Assembly (NCBI GenBank): GCA_022824465.1
Contig: JAJDZV010000007.1
Location: 248,001-312,000, forward strand
DNA length: 64,000 nt
Direction: 5' to 3'
Source: Anaerolineae bacterium
Lineage (GTDB): Bacteria; Chloroflexota; Anaerolineae; Aggregatilineales; Phototrophicaceae
Shown in pieces: positions 24,363-32,470 of this stretch. The notes under the pieces were generated by a model. That model searched no databases, was not told the DNA's origin, and saw only the letters and a list, made by a program, of their open reading frames with translations. The position numbers and the translations under genes were made by a program. Numbering within the stretch: the first letter of the stretch is position 1; every line of letters begins with the position of its first letter.

Positions 24363-25886
24363 CTATTCCTCGCCGGCGCTTTGTCGTTCCAGGGTCCGGA
24401 GATGCGGCTCGAGAGCCCGCGTCACCGCCCGGTAGGTCGAGAAGCCTTCGTCATAGAGTTCGCGGCGCGCTTCGATTGGCTGCAAGACCTCGGTTGGCAA
24501 AGATCTCACGCTTCGAGCGTCTGCCCAGCCGCGGAAAACACCTGTCGCAACGCCAGCCAATATGGCGGCGCCATAGGCCGCAGATTGTATAACGGGCTTT
24601 GACAAGTTGCGACCCATCACATCACAGACGATTTGACTCCAAAGCTGGCTTTTCGCGCCGCCGCCGATCAAATACAACTGTTCAATCGATTCGCCAAACG
24701 ATTTGACCAACTCGAAACAGTCGCGCAGCGAAAATGCAACGCCTTCCAAGACAGCGCGCGCGAAATCCTCAAGGCAATGTCGTCGGTGGATGCCAACAAA
24801 GTCGCCTCTCAAATGCGGATCCCAGTAAGGAGACCTCTCGCCCTGCAAGTAGGGATGAAACAACAGACCGCGCGCGCCCGCCGCCGAATCCGCGGCCAAG
24901 GTATCAACCTGCTGGTACGCGGGCTTTCCATCGGCATAGATCGCAGCTGAACGACAAAATGTCTCCGCGAACCACTGCAAGGTGGAAGTTCCGGAGTTGG
25001 TTGCTGTGATCGCGAACCAATGCGGATCTACGACATGTCGGTAGACGATGGCGCCGGGATGAGGTTGGGCAGCGCGCGTGACCAGGTTTACATTGGCGGC
25101 CGTGCCCAGTTTGAGGACGCAATGTCCCGGCGCGATCGCCCCAATGCCGGCTGCCTCCACGACCGAATCGCCACTGCCAACCGCCACGGGCGTGCCTTCC
25201 AGCAAGCCGCACTCGCGCGCGGCCGCCCGCGTCAAGCCGCCGCTGAGATCGGTCGCCGCTCGCACTTCCGGCAGCGCTCCCTCAGCCAATCCGACTATAT
25301 CAAGCAAAGCAGGCGACCAAGCGCCGGCGCGCAGATCATAGAGTTGCGTGCCAATGGCGTCATACCGATCGGTCTGAGTAAGCCCGGTGAGTCGGTAACG
25401 CACATAGTCTTTAACCACGAGGATGCGACGCAAACGCCGGTAAACAGTATTCCGATTTTCTCGCAGCCAAAGCAATTGCGGCAGCGTCCAGGCGGGATTG
25501 ACGCGGCAGAGGGCGGCCGCGAATATGGCGTCGCCGCAATCGGTTTCGAGGCGCTCGGCTTGTGGAGTACTGCGCAAATCCGACCAATGGATGGTCGGAT
25601 GCAGAATGTCGCCAGCGTCATCCATAAGCGCGACGCTATGGGCGGGTCCGGCGATAGAAATGCCCATGACGTTCGCCGGCTTGATGCCGCTTGATTCCAG
25701 GCAGTTGCGTAGCGCTTGACAGGCGCTTCGGTACCAATCCTCAGGGTCCTGCTCCGCTGCGTCAACTTGCGGATAGTGTGTGGGGTAGGATTGAGCGCAT
25801 TGGTTGAGCAGGCGCAGACTGTCGTCGACTATCACGCATTTGCAGGCGCTGCTGCCGACATCAATGCCAATCAGAAACCGAGACAT
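24363..25886 (-). CDS. FGGY-family carbohydrate kinase (xylulokinase-like)
   Basis: A 507-residue sugar or polyol kinase of the FGGY family, the normal length. The N-terminal ATPase domain opens with IGIDVGSSACKCVIVD. The conserved GISIAGPAHSVALMD and IHWSDLR match the sugar-binding face. The catalytic Asp is in GSGDSVVEAAG, and the C-terminal domain has GEGRSPYWDPHLRG-like and YLIGGGAKSQLW motifs for adenine and phosphate binding. It leads the cluster, so the pathway starts with phosphorylation. Together with an RpiB-like isomerase it recalls tetritol and pentitol routes, but FGGY substrate specificity cannot be assigned by eye. Confidence 0.93.
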   Translation of the reverse strand: MSRFLIGIDVGSSACKCVIVDDSLRLLNQCAQSYPTHYPQVDAAEQDPEDWYRSACQALRNCLESSGIKPANVMGISIAGPAHSVALMDDAGDILHPTIHWSDLRSTPQAERLETDCGDAIFAAALCRVNPAWTLPQLLWLRENRNTVYRRLRRILVVKDYVRYRLTGLTQTDRYDAIGTQLYDLRAGAWSPALLDIVGLAEGALPEVRAATDLSGGLTRAAARECGLLEGTPVAVGSGDSVVEAAGIGAIAPGHCVLKLGTAANVNLVTRAAQPHPGAIVYRHVVDPHWFAITATNSGTSTLQWFAETFCRSAAIYADGKPAYQQVDTLAADSAAGARGLLFHPYLQGERSPYWDPHLRGDFVGIHRRHCLEDFARAVLEGVAFSLRDCFELVKSFGESIEQLYLIGGGAKSQLWSQIVCDVMGRNLSKPVIQSAAYGAAILAGVATGVFRGWADARSVRSLPTEVLQPIEARRELYDEGFSTYRAVTRALEPHLRTLERQSAGEE

Positions 25887-25943
25887 AAGGACTATCCGAA
25901 GCAGAAGTTAAGCGCTAATTCTTTAGTTTCATATTGCGTGTCC

Positions 25944-25962
25944 GCATTCGGCAGCCGAACGC
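25944..25962. promoter_or_regulatory. Inverted repeat upstream of the kinase cluster
   Basis: GCATTCGG (25944-25951) faces CCGAACGC (25955-25962) across CAG, with one mismatch in eight pairs. It lies about 60 bases upstream of the FGGY kinase start. Size, symmetry and position fit a regulator-binding site, but no cognate regulator is encoded beside it. Confidence 0.35.
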
Positions 25963-26718
25963 AATTGTCATAGCCTAGCGCTTCACTATTTGTGACGCAA
26001 GCGTCCAAATTCATGGGAAGCGCTGAGTTTAGGGAGTATGGACTGAATTGCAGGCGCGACTTACCTGATCTCCCGTGTCGTCAGGTTCAGTTTTCGGGAG
26101 ACTTGAGTAGTCGTCCCTACACTCGCTCGCGACCTTGGCGCATCGACAACTTTCAGCAATCCCGATTCATGTTCGCTTTTCCGAGTTCGACTTTGGACTG
26201 TAGAACCGCAATAGAATCTCGAATTGGACCAGGGAGGCGGGCGGCTCCTACAGTCGGGTCTAACCGAAGCCAATCCCGAGGAAAAAGCAGGGGCCGGCGC
26301 CAGGCGCCTGGGCGTGGCTGGGCTCGGCGCTTGTCAAGTATGGAATTTAGCGGCGGCTGTGGCGCGGAGGACGAGGCGCTAGAATTGCAGGCGCGGACGC
26401 GTCGAAGCTGCGCAAACGGCTTAAAGCATCACGCGGCGATGAGTCGATTACGCTCCGCTGATATTCTTAGCGAAGCCGGTTGAAGCGGCGTCAGCGCGGA
26501 TGCATCACGCCAACGCGAATCGCCCCCTGTGGCTGGTTTTCAGCAGGCGCGGCGATTTCCTTTGGAAGCCATTGCAGGATGCTGCCATGCCACTGGCGAG
26601 GCGCGCCCGCAAACGACGCGCCCGCCGCGCGCAAACAACCAACCACTTGGCTTCTGGTGTCAACTTAGGACGAACAATATCCGCGTGACTCTGCTGCTAT
26701 GAGTGGACGCCAGCTTTT

Positions 26719-26747
26719 TTGACAGGCTGAAAGCGACTGACTATAAT
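26719..26747 (+). promoter_or_regulatory. Consensus sigma70 promoter for the sugar ABC operon at 26863
   Basis: TTGACA (26719-26724) and TATAAT (26742-26747) both match the consensus exactly and are separated by the optimal 17 bases. The start site near 26754 gives a leader of about 108 bases. Such strength suggests high basal expression kept in check by a repressor. I see no clear palindromic operator overlapping it. Confidence 0.75.
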
Positions 26748-26862
26748 TGTCTCTGAAAGTGCCAACCTATGGTGACTTGTCGAAGGGGAGGAGGTCTTAT
26801 CGGGCAGTGTCACGGTGCTTTTGAGTCCGCAAGAATACTACGAAGAAATGAGGAAACTAATC

Positions 26863-28110
26863 ATGAAACTCTTGGCTAGAATCATACTGGTCGCCTGTCT
26901 AATCCTGACGCTGGCGGCGCCAGCACTGTCACAGGATGAGACGGTCCTGCGCATAATGCACTGGACCTCAAGCATGAGCAGCGAATCGGAGTGGTGGAAT
27001 GCCATCCTGGATGGCTTCCTTGAAATGCACCCCGGCGTCACGATCGAGAACAATTTCGTGCCTTTCCCGCAGTACTTGCCGACACTGGAATCTATGATTG
27101 CGGGCGAGGAGCTGCCCGATGTCTTCTTCGGACATGTGAAAGCGGCTGAGCTAGGTCGAGGCGGACTCTCGGTGAATTACAGCGAGGTCATGGACGAAGA
27201 ATTTCTAAGCCAGTTCTATGAAGGTCCGACGCGCCAATTCACCTTTGATGGTCAAATCTATGCCATCCCCTGGACCGCGCAAATGTTCGGCATCTTTGTC
27301 AACCCGGCCATCATGGAGGAATTAGGCTTGGAACCGCCCGAGACCTGGGATGACTTGATCGCTATGGCGCCGACCATTAACGATGCGGGCTATATACCAG
27401 TGGCTTGGGGCAACTCGGCGATGAACGTTTGTCCCGACTTCGTACTGCCCATCATCACGCAGTTTGGCGGCGATGTTTGGGCGCTGGATGATCTGTCCGA
27501 TCCTGATGTTTCCTGGGATTCCGAGCCGGTTGTGCAGGCGCTGGCGCTGGTGCAAGACCTCGCAATGAACAACGTGTTCATGCCGGGCATCAACGGCGTG
27601 AGCGAGGCGCAAGGCGCGCAAATCTTCTATCAGGGGCGTTCGGCTATGTTTTACGGCGGATCCTGGTATCCGGGCATCATCGTGAATGAGGCGCCCGAGG
27701 AGTTGGCCGCCAACTATTACGTGGCCAAGAATCCGGCGCTTACCGCTGAAGATATCCACTGGTCGGGCAATGGCAGCGGCGAAGGCTGGGTTACCAAGGC
27801 AAACAGCGACAACACCGAATTGGCGTTGGAGCTAGTCCAGTACTTGATGAGCCCGGAGATTTATTCGCAGCACATCACAGAAACGCAGAACATGCCATCT
27901 ATGGAAGCGGGCCTCGATTTCGTGGAAAATGAAATCGTGCGCGAGATGACCAGTTGGCTGACAACAGACGGCGCGAACCACATCCTATTCGGGCAAGGCA
28001 GTTGGGACGGCATTTCGGGCGTCTGCGCAAGCATACTGGACGGCTCGATCACGCCGGAAGCTGGCGCGGCTGAGATTCAGGCGAATGTCTTGGCGGCGCG
28101 CGCGCGCTAG
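26863..28110 (+). CDS. ABC sugar transporter substrate-binding protein (family 1)
   Basis: Receptor of a CUT1-type sugar importer, 415 residues, the usual length. A Sec signal peptide (MKLLARIILVACLILTLAAPALS) ends before QDETVLRIMHW. The cysteine at position 12 sits inside the hydrophobic core and is not a proper lipobox. Family features include the sugar-binding hinge segments YAIPWTAQMFGIFVNP and AMFYGGSWYPGI. The start is placed at ATG 26863 because the signal peptide begins there and GAGGAAA lies upstream; ATG 26848 is possible. A hairpin separates it from the permease genes. The cargo is a sugar or oligosaccharide, not otherwise determinable. Confidence 0.93.
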   Translation: MKLLARIILVACLILTLAAPALSQDETVLRIMHWTSSMSSESEWWNAILDGFLEMHPGVTIENNFVPFPQYLPTLESMIAGEELPDVFFGHVKAAELGRGGLSVNYSEVMDEEFLSQFYEGPTRQFTFDGQIYAIPWTAQMFGIFVNPAIMEELGLEPPETWDDLIAMAPTINDAGYIPVAWGNSAMNVCPDFVLPIITQFGGDVWALDDLSDPDVSWDSEPVVQALALVQDLAMNNVFMPGINGVSEAQGAQIFYQGRSAMFYGGSWYPGIIVNEAPEELAANYYVAKNPALTAEDIHWSGNGSGEGWVTKANSDNTELALELVQYLMSPEIYSQHITETQNMPSMEAGLDFVENEIVREMTSWLTTDGANHILFGQGSWDGISGVCASILDGSITPEAGAAEIQANVLAARAR

Positions 28111-28158
28111 CTGTTTGCGGCAACCCGCCAGATGCTAGCACACTAGGCAGAATGTAGG

Positions 28159-28189
28159 GCAGGGCGACGGTTTGATGCCGACGCCCTGC
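28159..28189 (+). other. Intercistronic hairpin downstream of the binding-protein gene
   Basis: GCAGGGCG (28159-28166) pairs perfectly with CGCCCTGC (28182-28189). An inner CGG/CCG helix extends the stem past a single A-A mismatch, leaving a 7-base loop. No T-run follows. Its place between receptor and permease genes fits mRNA stabilisation or partial termination (inference). Confidence 0.55.
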
Positions 28190-28247
28190 GCTCTGTCGCA
28201 TGCCCTCATGTTGATGGTGCGCCCGGTCGCTCCAGAAAAGTTGCCGT

Positions 28248-29183
28248 ATGGCCGTCTCCACGGTTAATCACAAAAGTGAATACCTTCTGGTAACTCAGTT
28301 GCGTAAATACTGGTTGCCTGCGCTTTTTCTGGCGCCGGCCGCTTTCTTCTTGGCGGCCTTCATCGCGGTGCCAATGATACAGGCCATACTGCTAGGCTTT
28401 CAGCGTTGGAATGGAATTGAGCCGGCGACCTGGATTGGTCTGCGCAACTATGAGAACCTGCTTCAGGACAAGGTCTTCTGGAAATCAATGGGCAATGTCG
28501 TCTATTACACCGTCGCCACGACCGTCTTCCAGACGACGATTCCGTTGCTGATTGCCAACATACTGAATTCGGGATTAAGGGGCAGCACCGCCTTCCGCTT
28601 CCTGTATTTCTTGCCGGTAATTATCTCCTTGACGATCACCGGCCTGCTGTGGCGCATGATTTATGAGCCTAACTTTGGCGTCCTGAACGAGTTGCTGCGC
28701 AGCTTGGGCTTGCGCGATTGGACTCAACTTTGGCTGGCGGACAGAAACCTGGTGATTCCCTGTATCATTGCGGTTTCCATCTGGCAGTCGCTTGGCTTTT
28801 TCATGATGATATTCTTCGCCGCCATGCAGGGCATCCCACAAGATCTGTACGAGTCAGCCTCGATTGATGGCGCCAACGTCTGGCATCGCTTTCGCTTCAT
28901 AACCGTCCCGATGCTGCGGAGCACAATGACCGTGGTCATCGTGCTGAATACCATCGGCGGCATCCGAGCCTTCGATCAGATATGGGTAATGACCACGGGC
29001 GGCCCCAATCACGCCAGCGAAACGCTCGGCACTTACTTGTACCGTACCGCTTTTGGCGCTCTCGGCAGTTCCAACCCGCATCTAGGATATGCGACCGCCA
29101 TCGCCATCGTCATTCTTATTTTCAGTCTGATATTCAGCATCATCCAGATTCGTGTCGGGCAAGTGAATGAAGTAGAGCTATGA
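28248..29183 (+). CDS. ABC sugar transporter permease (MalF/UgpA type)
   Basis: First CUT1-family permease, 311 residues with six predicted membrane spans. The first is ALFLAPAAFFLAAFIAVPMI. The coupling loop ESASIDGANVWHRFRFITVP is the EAA-type motif that binds the ATPase. WVMTTGGPNHASETLGTYLY is the usual last periplasmic segment of UgpA-like proteins. It overlaps the following permease by four bases (ATGA). No ATP-binding gene accompanies the pair, so a shared MsmX-like ATPase must be encoded elsewhere. Confidence 0.95.
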   Translation: MAVSTVNHKSEYLLVTQLRKYWLPALFLAPAAFFLAAFIAVPMIQAILLGFQRWNGIEPATWIGLRNYENLLQDKVFWKSMGNVVYYTVATTVFQTTIPLLIANILNSGLRGSTAFRFLYFLPVIISLTITGLLWRMIYEPNFGVLNELLRSLGLRDWTQLWLADRNLVIPCIIAVSIWQSLGFFMMIFFAAMQGIPQDLYESASIDGANVWHRFRFITVPMLRSTMTVVIVLNTIGGIRAFDQIWVMTTGGPNHASETLGTYLYRTAFGALGSSNPHLGYATAIAIVILIFSLIFSIIQIRVGQVNEVEL

Positions 29184-30022
29184 CCGCCACCGACCAATAC
29201 CGAATCATTCAGAGCATACGACAACTGGTTACATACGCCTTCTTGATATTGCTGTCGATAGTGATGGCTTTCCCGCTGCTCTGGATGGTCATGACATCGG
29301 TAAAAGAGCAGCGCGAGGTATTCACATCATTCTTGCCGCGGCAGCTCGACTTCTCCAACTACGAGCGCGTCTGGCATGCGATGGATCTGCCCAATCATCT
29401 GGGAAACTCGCTGTATGTAGCGGGCATCAACGTTGCCATCGTGCTCATAACCGCCACTTTGGCCGGCTACGCATTCGCACGCTTCCAGTTTCCTGGGCGA
29501 GACTGGATATTCTACGTCTTCCTGGCAGCGATGATGATTCCCGGTCAGGCGATCTTGATTCCGATGTTCCAGTACCTCAAGTCGCTTGACTTGTTAAACA
29601 CACATGTCGGCTTGGCTCTGTCTATGACTGGCGGCGCCATATCCTTCGCGACATTCTTGATGCGCGCATTCTTCCGAACGCTGCCCTTTGAATTGGGCGA
29701 CGCCGGCAAGATTGATGGCTGTACCGAGTGGGGCGTTTTCTGGTATGTCTATCTGCCGCTGGCGCGCCCTGGCATCGCGACTGTATTGATATTCCAATTC
29801 ATGGGCGTGTGGAATGAATTCATGTTTTCCACGACCTTCTTGATCTCGCCCAAACTCAAAACAATTCAACCGGCCCTTTATCAAGTCATCGGGCGTTATT
29901 CTGTCGACTACACCGCGCTCAGCGCTGGCTTGCTGCTGGCGATTCTGCCGATTCTGATCGTCTTTCTGCTGCTGCAAAAGCAGTTCATCAAGGGACTGAC
30001 CGCGGGCGCCTTCAAAGGCTAA
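29180..30022 (+). CDS. ABC sugar transporter permease (MalG/UgpE type)
   Basis: Second CUT1 permease, 280 residues. It starts with a short cytoplasmic stretch and the span YAFLILLSIVMAFPLLWMVM, then TSVKEQREV typical of MalG-like subunits. The coupling loop is ELGDAGKIDGCTEWGVFWYVYLP, where the first Ala of the common EAA is Gly. It ends with KQFIKGLTAGAFKG, the standard C-terminus of this class. It forms the channel with the preceding permease, to which it is translationally coupled. Confidence 0.95.
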   Translation: MTATDQYRIIQSIRQLVTYAFLILLSIVMAFPLLWMVMTSVKEQREVFTSFLPRQLDFSNYERVWHAMDLPNHLGNSLYVAGINVAIVLITATLAGYAFARFQFPGRDWIFYVFLAAMMIPGQAILIPMFQYLKSLDLLNTHVGLALSMTGGAISFATFLMRAFFRTLPFELGDAGKIDGCTEWGVFWYVYLPLARPGIATVLIFQFMGVWNEFMFSTTFLISPKLKTIQPALYQVIGRYSVDYTALSAGLLLAILPILIVFLLLQKQFIKGLTAGAFKG

Positions 30023-30061
30023 GCGAAGGGATACGATAGCCGCGACAGTGCCCATTGGGTT

Positions 30062-30095
30062 GCGCGCGGAGCCGCAAGAAAAGTGGTCCGCGCGC
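30062..30095 (+). other. GC-rich hairpin between permease and aldo/keto reductase genes
   Basis: GCGCGCGGA (30062-30070) and TCCGCGCGC (30087-30095) form a perfect 9-bp stem with a 16-base loop. There is no following T-run. It may reduce read-through from the transport genes into the reductase and VOC genes, or protect upstream mRNA. Confidence 0.45.
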
Positions 30096-30135
30096 GCTCG
30101 ATTATCGGACGTTTATAACAGCCAGGTGAAATGCA

Positions 30136-31101
30136 ATGCTAGGAAAGGTGCAGATCGGCGATAACACGCAGCGCCACGCGCCAATCGGGCTGGGCTGCTC
30201 GTTTTACGGTGTGGCTCGCTATGACGAAAGCGAGGCGTCAGGCCTTCTCGATGCTATGGCGGCCTCGCTGCAAGGCGGCATCACGCATTTTGATACCGCT
30301 CACGCTTACGGCGATGGCGAATCTGAGCGCTTGATAGGACGCTTTCTTGCGGCGGATGCGAGTCGCCGAGAACGCATGCTTCTGGCCTCCAAAGCCAACT
30401 TGACAGACCTGACTGTGGAAGCCATGTCACAGGCAATTGAGCTCAGCCGAAATCGACTCGGCATCGACCTAATTGATATCTATTACATTCATTGGCCTAT
30501 CACCAATGCCGATTTGCGGCCCTGGGCGGAAGCGCTTGAAACTGCGCGTATGCGCGGGCGTATCCGAGCGATTGGCGTTAGCAACTTCTCAATTGCACAG
30601 ATAGAGCAAGTGGCCGAAGTCGCGCAAATCGACGTGCTGCAGATTGGATACAACTTGCTTTGGCGCTTCCCCGAAGTGGACTTGATCCCCTATTGTCACG
30701 AGCGAGGCATCTCAATTATCGCCTACAGCGCCCTGGCATCCGGCATCTTGGGCGGCAATTACCAGCGTCAGCTTAGCTTTGCTCCACACGATCAGCGCTG
30801 GAGCATTTTGCATTTTCGCGATGGCATTTGGGACGCGCTGTATCCATCGGTTGTGCAATTCAATGAAGTCGCCGAGCGCGCCGGCTTGGCGCTCAGTCAA
30901 CTGGCGCTGCGCTGGATTCTGCATCAGCCCGGTGTTACTGCTGCCTTGGTCAGCGCCAAGAGCAGGCGCCAAGCTTTGGCGAATTGCGCCGCATTGGAGG
31001 CAAATATTGATGCCTCAATCCTGGAGGAGCTCGGCGCGATAAGCGATACCGCCATGAAGCATATTCCGGCTGAGGGGAATCCATTTGGTTACTATCCCTG
31101 A
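30136..31101 (+). CDS. Aldo/keto reductase
   Basis: A 321-residue (beta/alpha)8-barrel NADPH-dependent oxidoreductase. The catalytic tetrad is visible: Asp in FDTAHAYG with Tyr following, Lys in LASKAN, and His in YYIHWP. IRAIGVSNFS and the C-terminal NADP-binding LVSAKSRRQA segment complete the family pattern. AGGTGA precedes the ATG. It follows the sugar importer by 113 bases in the same direction, so it may reduce or oxidise the imported sugar; members act on many aldehydes and sugars. It is followed by the VOC-domain gene after 15 bases or so. Confidence 0.93.
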   Translation: MLGKVQIGDNTQRHAPIGLGCSFYGVARYDESEASGLLDAMAASLQGGITHFDTAHAYGDGESERLIGRFLAADASRRERMLLASKANLTDLTVEAMSQAIELSRNRLGIDLIDIYYIHWPITNADLRPWAEALETARMRGRIRAIGVSNFSIAQIEQVAEVAQIDVLQIGYNLLWRFPEVDLIPYCHERGISIIAYSALASGILGGNYQRQLSFAPHDQRWSILHFRDGIWDALYPSVVQFNEVAERAGLALSQLALRWILHQPGVTAALVSAKSRRQALANCAALEANIDASILEELGAISDTAMKHIPAEGNPFGYYP

Positions 31102-31137
31102 GTTAGCGGCATATACATGCACGGAGGAGAAACTCAC

Positions 31138-32091
31138 GTGAGCGAATTATCTTTCAGCGAAAGGGCCATTGCCCAAGTCTGCCTCATTGCGGAGGATGTG
31201 GAGAAGAGCGCGGATCGCTGGCGGCGTGTATTCAATTGGGCGATATCCGACGAAGTTGAAATTACTCACGCTCATGACCATACCAAAGCGACCTATCACG
31301 GGGAACCGACGGACGCGCGGGCGAAGATTGTGCATTGCGGCATTGGCGATATACATTTCGAGATCTTGCAGCCCATGGAGCCGCCAAGTTCTTGGCAAGA
31401 CTTTCTCGACCGACATGGCGAAGGGATCCATCACATCGCCTTTTTCGTTCCCGATACAGCGGCGGCGCTGGCGCCCTATCTCGCCGCCGGCTACCAGGTT
31501 GTGCATCAGGGGCTTTTCACCGGTCAAGGCGGGATGTACACCTATCTGGACACGGACAAGGACATGGGCATCGTCATTGAGCTGCTGGAAGTGTTTGGCG
31601 ATTTACGCCTGCCTCCGGCGCCGCCTTTCGATCGCTCGACTGGCATCGGTACTGATGTTATCTGTCAGGTGGGCGTCATTGTGAATGATGTTCTCGCGAG
31701 CTCTAAGCGCGTCGCCGCCGTACTGGGTAAACCGCAGCCGCCGATAATCCAGACGCCGGGATATGACTTGGCGAAAACGATGTACCGAGGCGCGCCTTCA
31801 GAAGCGACCGCCAAACTCGCCTTCTTTGACTTCGGCCAGGTTCAGATTGAATTGATCGAGCCGGATGAAGAGCCGAGCGTATGGCGCGATTATCTCGAAG
31901 CGAAAGGCGAAGGAGCCCAGCACATCGCCTTTCAGGTGGATAATACGCGCATAGTTACCGATTACTTGGCCGGGCACGGCATTGAAGTGATCCAGCAGGG
32001 GCTGTATGCCGATGGCAGCGGCATGTACACCTATCTTGACAGCGATAACTTGCTGGGTACCACGATAGAACTGCTTGAGAATTACAGTTAA
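31138..32091 (+). CDS. Double VOC-domain protein (glyoxalase/dioxygenase superfamily)
   Basis: About 317 residues with two tandem vicinal-oxygen-chelate domains that are clearly duplicates: each ends in GMYTYLD followed by IELLE, and each has an HIAF segment in the middle. VOC proteins use metal at a cleft formed by two such domains to isomerise, epimerise or cleave C-C bonds. The first ligand position in both repeats is Gln (AQVCLI and CQVGVI) instead of the common His, while the final Glu is kept. GTG 31138 follows GGAGGAGA and is preferred to ATG 31117, which overlaps that ribosome-binding site. It ends the rightward operon. Function unknown; epimerase or lyase possible. Confidence 0.85.
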   Translation: MSELSFSERAIAQVCLIAEDVEKSADRWRRVFNWAISDEVEITHAHDHTKATYHGEPTDARAKIVHCGIGDIHFEILQPMEPPSSWQDFLDRHGEGIHHIAFFVPDTAAALAPYLAAGYQVVHQGLFTGQGGMYTYLDTDKDMGIVIELLEVFGDLRLPPAPPFDRSTGIGTDVICQVGVIVNDVLASSKRVAAVLGKPQPPIIQTPGYDLAKTMYRGAPSEATAKLAFFDFGQVQIELIEPDEEPSVWRDYLEAKGEGAQHIAFQVDNTRIVTDYLAGHGIEVIQQGLYADGSGMYTYLDSDNLLGTTIELLENYS

Positions 32092-32470
32092 CAGGTGTTA
32101 GCATCACAATCGGTCATGTAATCAAAGAACGTCGATGCATGGCGCTGGCGCCGCAGGAATAGGCGCAGCGATTTCGCGACTCTAAGTTTGTAGGGCCGCT
32201 GTCAGTCGCTAATCAGCCTACTCTACTAGCGAATGATGGACCGTTCGGCAGAACATGTTGTAGCCCTCCGCCCTCCCGGCGTTAGTCGGCCCCCGGCAGC
32301 AATGCCGATTCTGAGAACGCGTCTCGTCTCCAGAAACGCTGCATGCCAAAGCGCGTCGGATGCGAACCGATACTTTGCCGCGGCGCCGATCCAAGATCTC
32401 CGTGTTTTAGGCACAATAATCTATTGACTTTATATGCTGGATCGTCCCTGACAAGAAGCAGTTGCCGGTT
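32092..32470. other. Intergenic region between convergent operons
   Basis: About 380 bases between the end of the VOC gene and the end of the leftward GH4 gene. I find no gene with a credible start, no tRNA and no clear terminator with a T-run. The middle is moderately GC-rich with several short inverted repeats that are not distinctive. Confidence 0.5.

Larger units (their letters stand above)
25887..26862. other. Long intergenic region between divergent operons
   Basis: About 975 bases between the kinase cluster (leftward) and the sugar-transport operon (rightward). It holds an inverted repeat near the kinase (25944-25962) and a near-perfect promoter (26719-26747) for the rightward operon. 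The open frames in the middle, for example about 25992-26483, have Arg/Ser-rich, low-complexity translations and no ribosome-binding site, so I do not call a gene. No tRNA-like or transposon-like structure is visible. It may contain decayed coding sequence. Confidence 0.5.

Noticed and set aside
25992..26483. Open frame in the long gap between the kinase cluster and the importer
   Set aside because: Arg/Ser-rich translation without a fold pattern, no ribosome-binding site, and no family resemblance.
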